Part shown: positions 6,978-11,054 of the stretch, one piece after another | How the letters are laid out: each line of letters begins with the position of its first letter | Position numbering within the stretch: the first letter of the stretch is position 1 | Origin: CAYFHQ01 sp964342805 | GTDB taxonomy: Bacteria; Bacillota; Clostridia; Peptostreptococcales; Acidaminobacteraceae | Reading direction: 5' to 3' | NCBI GenBank assembly: GCA_964342805.1 | Contig: CAYFHQ010000115.1 | Coordinates: 1 to 11,054, forward strand | DNA length: 11,054 nt | Program-made: the position numbers and the translations under genes | The notes under the pieces: generated by a model | Database searches by the model: none | What the model saw: the letters and a program-made list of their open reading frames with translations, nothing else | What the model was told of the DNA's origin: nothing

Positions 6978-6996
6978 AAACCTGTAATCCGGTGGG

Positions 6997-7016
6997 TACC
7001 CCCACGGGGGTGCGTA
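6997..7016. promoter_or_regulatory. Candidate autoregulatory CsoR/CstR operator
   Basis: TACCCCC, AC, GGGGGT, GCGTA: a perfect ACCCCC/GGGGGT repeat (6998-7003 and 7006-7011) around a two-base centre with flanking TA on both sides, in the 5' leader of the gene between the promoter and the ribosome site. Of the four C/G-tract sites in the window this one most resembles known CsoR-family operators, and it lies where a self-repressor would bind. Confidence 0.6.
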
Positions 7017-7033
7017 TGGAAGAGAGGTAGGCC

Positions 7034-7303
7034 ATGGCAAAACAAGAGTCGCAAAAGGCGATCATTAACCGTCTGCGGACGATCAAAGGACATATAAACG
7101 GTATTGAAAAGATGATTGAAGAAGGCAAGACCTGCGACGAGATCTTGTTGCAAATCGCAGCCATCAAGTCGTCTGTTCACAAGGTTGGGGTAGTTATTAT
7201 GGAAGAGCACGCCCTCGAGTGCCTCATGCCAGAAGAAGACCAGCCGGTGGACAAGGAGCAAATGGAAAAAGTGATTAAGACCTTTGTCCAGTTCTCCAAG
7301 TAA
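7034..7303 (+). CDS. CsoR/RcnR-family (DUF156) repressor, copper- or persulfide-sensing
   Basis: 89 residues, all-helical, the normal family size. The N-terminal helix INRLRTIKGHINGIEKMIEEG (11-31) is the family signature that contacts DNA in the tetramer. Sensor residues are C34, H59 and C63, the Cys-His-Cys set of copper CsoR. The Tyr that precedes the first ligand in the M. tuberculosis protein is Thr33 here, so copper sensing is doubtful. The persulfide sensor CstR uses only the two cysteines. The neighbouring CoA-disulfide reductase-rhodanese gene favours reactive sulfur as the signal, and no copper transporter is in the window. GAGAGG is 6 bases before the ATG, and a strong terminator follows. 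I predict repression of itself and the upstream reductase gene, released on cysteine persulfidation or metal binding. Confidence 0.88.
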   Translation: MAKQESQKAIINRLRTIKGHINGIEKMIEEGKTCDEILLQIAAIKSSVHKVGVVIMEEHALECLMPEEDQPVDKEQMEKVIKTFVQFSK

Positions 7304-7326
7304 AACCCATATGATTAATTAGATGC

Positions 7327-7362
7327 GCCACAGCGGAGGAATTCGCTGTGGCCTTTTTTTTT
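7327..7362 (+). terminator. Intrinsic terminator after the csoR-like gene
   Basis: GCCACAGCG (7327-7335) pairs perfectly with CGCTGTGGC (7344-7352), loop of 8, then nine T (7354-7362). Confidence 0.95.
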
Positions 7363-7365
7363 ACA

Positions 7366-7420
7366 TTCCACACTTTTTCCACATTTCCCACATCAACCTC
7401 CTACATCTGGATCGTATTCT
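7366..7420 (+). promoter_or_regulatory. Direct repeats and candidate -10 upstream of the coiled-coil protein gene
   Basis: TTCCACA at 7366-7372 and again at 7377-7383 (11 bp apart), with TCCCACA at 7386-7392, precede TATTCT at 7415-7420. Phased short direct repeats are typical of response-regulator binding. A related set occurs at 10776-10814, and both leaders share CACATTTCCC and ACAAACAACA with nearly equal spacing. No good -35 is present, which would fit activator dependence. Confidence 0.4.
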
Positions 7421-7484
7421 TATACCAACAACAAACAACAGCGACGGCGACAAGCCGAACCGATTCCAAGAGGAGAAAGAAAAA

Positions 7485-8177
7485 ATGATGAAAAAATTGA
7501 TGAGTGGACTAGTGGTTTTAACTTTAGTAGCAACAGCAATGATGGGTACAGCCGTATTTGCCGACACAGAAGTGCCAGTGGAAAAGGCAGAGCGACCCAG
7601 CCTAGAAGAATTGTTTGATACCTACGCACCAGAAGTGGCTGACCAGTGGGACGCCATTAAGGATCAAAGCGAAGCCATCAAAGCCGAACTGGCTGAACTG
7701 AAAGAAATTAGAGAAGAAAGTCGAGAAGCCAACAAGGCAGAACGTGAAGCCATGGTAGCTGAGAAGAAGGCTGAATGGGAAGTTGCAAAGGAAGAGATCA
7801 AGGGCGATTTCCAAATGACCAAAGAAGAGTTTGACGCCCTGACAGACGAGGAAAAAGAAGAAGTCAAAGCCCAGCGTGAGACCATCAAGACCAACCTACA
7901 GGCCAAGCGGGAAGAACTATTCGGTAACAAGGAAGAGCGTCAAGCGGCCAAAGAAGCCCGTCTAGCTGAAAGACAAGCCCGCCGCGAAGCCCACCTAGCC
8001 AATGTGGAAGCCCACAAGGCAGTAGCAGCTGAGTACAAGGCCGCCCTAAAAGTTGCCCTAGAAACAGAAGATGCGGACGCCATCAACACGGTCCTAAACC
8101 AAATGGTAAACCACGCTCAAGAACGTGTGAACAACCTGCAGGACAAGCTGGATACGATTTTGGCGAATCAGGAGTAG
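7485..8177 (+). CDS. Secreted charged coiled-coil protein, function unknown
   Basis: 230 residues from the ATG at 7485, chosen because AGGAGA is 8 bases upstream and because a clean signal peptide begins here: MMKKLMSGLVVLTLVATAMM, then GTAVFA with cleavage before D27. The mature part is rich in Glu, Lys, Ala and Arg, almost free of Gly, Pro and aromatics, with no cysteine, and is predicted to form long helices or coiled coil from about residue 45 to the end. A segment reading MTKEEFDALTDEEKEEVKAQ (about 109-128) recalls the LT-containing motifs of Spy/CpxP-like periplasmic chaperones, but this is too weak for assignment. It is monocistronic between two terminators. It could be an extracellular or cell-wall-associated stress protein; the upstream direct repeats suggest inducible expression. 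Confidence 0.8.
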   Translation: MMKKLMSGLVVLTLVATAMMGTAVFADTEVPVEKAERPSLEELFDTYAPEVADQWDAIKDQSEAIKAELAELKEIREESREANKAEREAMVAEKKAEWEVAKEEIKGDFQMTKEEFDALTDEEKEEVKAQRETIKTNLQAKREELFGNKEERQAAKEARLAERQARREAHLANVEAHKAVAAEYKAALKVALETEDADAINTVLNQMVNHAQERVNNLQDKLDTILANQE

Positions 8178-8212
8178 GTTTAGGATCAACAATTACAATA
8201 AATGAACAATCA

Positions 8213-8240
8213 AAAAACCCGCTCGGTTGAGCGGGTTTTT
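8213..8240. terminator. Bidirectional intrinsic terminator
   Basis: AAAAACCCGCTC (8213-8224) and GAGCGGGTTTTT (8229-8240) form a perfect 12-bp stem around a GGTT loop, with T-runs on both strands. It serves the coiled-coil gene and also faces the permease relic arriving from the right. Confidence 0.92.
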
Positions 8241-8313
8241 AGTATGCAGACTAAAGCCACCTTTAGAGTTATCCAGGAGCTAATGACCTTGAAATGGTTC
8301 TTCCAATATAGGC

Positions 8314-9354
8314 CTAGTCATAAACCAAAGCCGTCCGCGTATACCCCCTAACCGTAACCACATAAAACAAACCATAAATCCCCAACATCACCCCAAATGC
8401 CAGTAAAACCGGCAGGGTGAAGTCCAGTCTAAAGACCTTAGACAGGGCGATCAGGGCGAAGGTACTGTGAACAAGGCCGATCAAAACAGGCTGCAAGAAA
8501 TAGTAGAGGACCTGTTTGGCTATGGACTTTCGAACCTGGTCCTCCTGGGTACCCACCCGGAACAATATGTCATACTTGGCCTTCTCTTCTTCTGCTTCGG
8601 TCACTTGGCGGAAGTATAGAATACTGCCTGTGGTGACCAAGACCACCAAGCCTAGAAAGGCACCCACATAGAGCATGAGACCCTTCATTTCCTGTTGGCT
8701 GACAAAGTGGGAATACTGGTCGTAAATGCGCATCTGGGGCTTGTAAGTTTCCATAATAGCTTCATTGGCTGGACTAAACATTCTTGGATCAGCCACCTCA
8801 AAGACGTGAAGCAGGTTCAATGGGGGTTCTATTGCCTGGTCCAAGGTCGCGTAATCAGAGTCAGTTACCACCAGGGCATGGTCATTGAGAATGGCGGGTA
8901 GCAAACTGAAGTACCTATAGGTATAGGACTGGCTATAGGCCTTCAAGTCGTCGGGCAAAACCAGGGTCTTCTTATCCACCTCCATCCATTCAGCGTATGT
9001 GGGTCCGAACAAGTAGGCAGACCCATCTGCAAGGCTAAGGGTTTCCTCCCCATAGTAGCTTAAGAGGTCATTGGCCGATGAAAGACCAATAACCATTACA
9101 GGAAAAGAGTCATTATCAGCTTGAATCGCGTCGGTGGTGAGGAAGGGGATTTCCTGGTCGTGGATCAGGCTATGGCCTGCCTCCTGTAACACAGTCCGTA
9201 CCTCGTCTCGGGCACTTGCCTGGTAGTCCATGAGGGAATAACTGAACTCATTATGGGCCAGGGACATGCTGTCAAAGGTGTGACCCAGGGAGATGGTTGT
9301 CCCAAAGGCACTGAGGGTCACGGCACATAGAATGGCGATATAGGCCATGGTCAT
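8314..9354 (-). pseudogene. BceB-type ABC transporter permease, C-terminal half only
   Basis: 346 residues matching the second half of BceB-like permeases (full length about 640-660), which with a BceA ATPase respond to cell-wall-active peptides. Visible: one helix (2-23) opening the fragment, the large extracellular domain (about 30-220) that distinguishes BceB, then three helices (225-247, 284-306, 312-336). The stretch LYFRQVTEAEEEKAKYDILFRVG and the following QVLYYFLQPVLIGLVHS fit the FtsX-type C-terminal unit. The N-terminal half, the ATPase gene and the usual two-component system are absent. The frame can be followed back only 11 codons past the first ATG, to a TAA at 9390-9388, and there is no ribosome site. 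It begins inside the terminator of the acetyltransferase gene. I conclude a deletion or rearrangement relic. The C-terminus seems complete. Confidence 0.75.
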
Positions 9355-9363
9355 GGCATAGGA

Positions 9364-9389
9364 AAAGGACCCACAAAGGCAGGTCCTTT
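9364..9389 (-). terminator. Intrinsic terminator of the acetyltransferase gene
   Basis: Reading leftward, AAAGGACC and GGTCCTTT form an 8-bp stem with a 10-base loop, ending in four T then CC. The tail is short, so efficiency may be moderate. It overlaps the upstream end of the permease relic. Confidence 0.6.
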
Positions 9390-9432
9390 ACATCTTGCTT
9401 AGATCCATTCATGCAAAGCGTGGATTGACTTC

Positions 9433-10620
9433 CTAAAACAAAACATAAGACCGAGGCGACTCAAAATAAAAGGCCCGATCAAGTTGTCTCAGAAGACTCG
9501 GCTGGTCAAAATCCAACTGTCCGGTCCTATACAGACTTTCCAGTGAGACTACCCCGGTCACCCAAGAAGAAAACTCATTAATAACTAAGTTCAAGTGGAC
9601 TTCTTCTCCCTCTCCAATGGAAGCCCGTTTCATTTCCCCTTGGGGGTGGGAAATATGGAAGACTACTTTATAAGGAAGGTCCACAGCAAGTAGGTCCAGT
9701 AGACCCTGGGGGTCCAAAGCCAGGGGCATGAGGCCCAGGGAATGGTCAGACACCTTTAAGGATATCAAGTGCTGGGTCTTGGGTTCCGGTACAAAGTGGG
9801 TGTTTTTTAGCATCTGGTGGAAGTGGCGGTCATAGGTGGCCACTTCCACATAGGTTACCTGGTCTTTTTGGGCATTAAAGAAGCTACAAAATGCTTGTAA
9901 GGCCTTGGGTGTGTAGAACATTTCAGAGACCACGAGTTTCTGTCTTTGCATGTTGCCTTCCCCCACACCCTTTTGTGTATAGATCATATAGCCAATCAGC
10001 TGGCCTTGGTCCTTGGCCAGAAGGAGTTTGCCGATGGTCATCTTATGAATTCGGCGGCGGTCAGCTGAAGTTTTTTTGCTCATACCGTGGGTGGACGTTG
10101 CCATCTGGTCATGGAAGGCGATGATATCCTCGTAATCAGCTTCACCACCGTAGGAAAGCAGGCTCCTGTCGCCCATGTCCTTGAAGTCCCTTGGGGCCGC
10201 GCAGTAGGTAAAGACCTGGGGACCATAACCAAAGCCAAAGTTCCTATAGAACTCTGTACTAAATGGATACAGGTGGTAGAGGAGTACGCCAGCCTCATGG
10301 GCCCGGTCCATGGATGCCTGGATCAACCCTTGGGCGACACCTTTCTTCTTATGTAACAAGTCCACTGCCAGGGACCCGATACCTGCTGTTGGGATCATGT
10401 GGCCGTGGAAGTTGGTTGTAAAGTCATAGTGGAATTCACAACCCATGAGGTCAGGTCCGTAAGCCCCCAGGGCCGTCACGTCGTCGCCCGAGGCCAAGTC
10501 CTTGTAAATCTCAGCATAGCGCTTGCGTTCGTCCGCATCTCCTTTAAAACTGGATGCATAGGCCGACTGCTCTATGCGGGTTAGTTCCATAAAATCGTCT
10601 TGAATCACCTTAATCTCCAT
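9433..10620 (-). CDS. Eis-like GNAT N-acetyltransferase
   Basis: 395 residues, close to the roughly 400 of Eis-family proteins (two GNAT-fold regions and a C-terminal sterol-carrier-like domain). The acetyl-CoA binding strand-loop reads IGSLAVDLLHKKKGVAQGLI (81-100), with the pyrophosphate loop KKGVA. The next conserved block is YPFSTEFYRNFGFGYG (118-133), Y125 being the likely general acid. The protein ends in Phe, whose carboxylate acts as the general base in the family. The ATG at 10620 is chosen because ACCTCC (GGAGGT on this strand) lies 7 bases upstream; in-frame sequence further upstream contains that site and promoter-like elements. Eis proteins acetylate amines, including aminoglycosides in mycobacteria, but the substrate here is unknown. 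It is monocistronic. Confidence 0.88.
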   Translation of the reverse strand: MEIKVIQDDFMELTRIEQSAYASSFKGDADERKRYAEIYKDLASGDDVTALGAYGPDLMGCEFHYDFTTNFHGHMIPTAGIGSLAVDLLHKKKGVAQGLIQASMDRAHEAGVLLYHLYPFSTEFYRNFGFGYGPQVFTYCAAPRDFKDMGDRSLLSYGGEADYEDIIAFHDQMATSTHGMSKKTSADRRRIHKMTIGKLLLAKDQGQLIGYMIYTQKGVGEGNMQRQKLVVSEMFYTPKALQAFCSFFNAQKDQVTYVEVATYDRHFHQMLKNTHFVPEPKTQHLISLKVSDHSLGLMPLALDPQGLLDLLAVDLPYKVVFHISHPQGEMKRASIGEGEEVHLNLVINEFSSWVTGVVSLESLYRTGQLDFDQPSLLRQLDRAFYFESPRSYVLF

Positions 10621-10642
10621 AGGGTTCACCTCCGTTTTACTC

Positions 10643-10673
10643 ATTTTATCAAAGCGGGGGGTCTGTGTCACAA
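10643..10673 (-). promoter_or_regulatory. Candidate acetyltransferase promoter
   Basis: Reading leftward, TTGTGA (10673-10668) and TAAAAT (10648-10643) are 19 bp apart (18 if TGTGAC is used). The serpin promoter has the same TTGTGAC and spacing. The predicted leader is short, about 15-20 nt, and includes GGAGGT. Confidence 0.4.
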
Positions 10674-10775
10674 GAATCGTTAAAAAAAGTGAAATGGGTG
10701 ATTTTAGCCCCTTGTAACACGGCTGACGCCGTCCTGACATATGGGTGTAACCAATCTCACCACCTTTGAATAATG

Positions 10776-10832
10776 TCCCATATTTATCCCACATTCTAAG
10801 AAATTTCTCTCACATTTCCCCTGTAGTATGTA
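10776..10832 (+). promoter_or_regulatory. Phased direct repeats and candidate -10
   Basis: TCCCATA (10776-10782), TCCCACA (10787-10793) and TCTCACA (10808-10814) are offset by 11 and 21 bp, one and two helical turns. TATGTA at 10827-10832 is a possible -10, 40 bp after the second repeat; the corresponding distance in the 7366-7420 region is 38. CACATTTCCC (10811-10820) is identical to 7380-7389. Confidence 0.4.
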
Positions 10833-10947
10833 ACCATAGCAAGACAGCACTCCAAGAAGACAAACAACAACCGCAATATTGCAAACGAATGATTTTGTCC
10901 CTTACTCAAAATCAAAACATGCACAAGCTAAACCATATGAAAGTGAC

Positions 10948-10967
10948 ATGTAGACCAAGTTCTACAT
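10948..10967. repeat. Perfect 7-bp inverted repeat
   Basis: ATGTAGA, 6 bases, TCTACAT, just upstream of AAGGAG and the five-codon ORF. It may be an operator, or an RNA hairpin that controls access to the ribosome site. Confidence 0.6.
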
Positions 10968-10984
10968 ACTTAAGGAGACCAGCT

Positions 10985-11002
10985 ATGAAAAGTCAAGTAT
11001 AA
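10985..11002 (+). CDS. Five-codon ORF MKSQV with strong ribosome site (possible leader peptide)
   Basis: ATG at 10985 follows AAGGAG (about 7 bases) and reads Met-Lys-Ser-Gln-Val then TAA. Nothing longer opens after it in any frame before a terminator-like sequence. Possibilities are a leader peptide, a gene broken by an early frameshift, or a chance start in a small RNA. No family can be assigned. Confidence 0.35.
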   Translation: MKSQV

Positions 11003-11034
11003 AACAGAAGAAAGATTGATCAGGTAGTGTTCCT

Positions 11035-11054
11035 AAAAAAAGCCGCACTGAACC
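11035..11054 (+). terminator. First arm of a probable terminator cut by the window edge
   Basis: Seven A (11035-11041) followed by GCCGCACTGAACC is the pattern of the left arm of a bidirectional intrinsic terminator. The right arm would lie outside the window, so this is a prediction. Confidence 0.35.

Larger units (their letters stand above)
10674..10984. other. Gene-free region between divergent units
   Basis: No convincing coding frame. It holds a small hairpin ACGGC-TGAC-GCCGT (10719-10732), two TGTAAC motifs (10714 and 10744), the phased direct repeats, an A/C-rich leader with ACAAACAACA (10860-10869), and the palindrome at 10948-10967. An open frame from 10766 is A/C-rich and has no ribosome site, so I do not call it. 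Confidence 0.6.

Noticed and set aside
7375..7383. DnaA-box-like TTTTCCACA, hinting at a replication origin
   Set aside because: It fits the relaxed consensus but is single; no cluster of boxes, AT-rich unwinding region or dnaA/dnaN gene is nearby. It is better explained as one of the phased repeats.
10719..10732. ACGGC-TGAC-GCCGT hairpin as a terminator of the acetyltransferase or right-hand unit
   Set aside because: The stem is only 5 bp and there is no T-run on either strand.
1..11054. CRISPR array, tRNA or rRNA genes
   Set aside because: No regularly spaced long repeats and no recognisable tRNA or rRNA signatures on either strand by eye.

Overview
The window looks like chromosome from an anaerobic, mid-GC Bacillota (Clostridia-like). 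Shine-Dalgarno sequences are strong (AAGGAGG/GGAGG types), intrinsic terminators have T-tails, and the flavodiiron protein, ScdA-type di-iron repair protein and CoA-disulfide reductase/rhodanese fusion are typical of anaerobes coping with oxygen, nitric oxide and reactive sulfur. No rRNA, tRNA or CRISPR array was seen. I cannot name the genus.

Layout. Positions 1-219 hold a possible insertion-sequence end and the 5' end of a leftward gene cut by the window. 220-489 encodes a small three-helix membrane protein closed by a terminator. 587-1870 (minus) encodes a secreted serpin with a lipoprotein-like signal. 2102-7303 is the core, all on the plus strand: an FNR-type regulator with four candidate Fe-S cysteines, a flavodiiron protein (FprA), a ScdA/YtfE-type iron-sulfur repair protein, a terminator, then an FAD/NAD(P)H CoA-disulfide (or CoA-persulfide) reductase fused to rhodanese, followed out of frame by the C-terminal remnant of a DsrE-like domain, and a CsoR/CstR-family repressor. 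7485-8177 encodes a secreted, highly charged coiled-coil protein. 8314-9354 (minus) is the C-terminal half of a BceB-type permease, apparently a relic. 9433-10620 (minus) encodes an Eis-like GNAT acetyltransferase. 10621-11054 contains control elements, a five-codon ORF and the first arm of a probable terminator, with no ordinary gene.

How it fits together. A near-consensus FNR site (2825-2838) sits exactly 41.5 bp upstream of the start predicted from the TACAAT -10 box in front of the flavodiiron gene, so the adjacent FNR-like protein probably activates the flavodiiron/repair operon. C-tract/G-tract pseudopalindromes resembling CsoR-family operators occur at the promoters of the FNR gene, the CoA-disulfide reductase gene (two sites) and the csoR gene. 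This suggests, by inference, that the CsoR/CstR-like protein links reactive-sulfur sensing to the oxygen/NO defence genes. No gene here is of an entirely unknown class except the small membrane protein and the coiled-coil protein. The possible novelty lies in regulatory wiring, in the deleted CoA-disulfide reductase fusion, and in the short transcript at the right edge.
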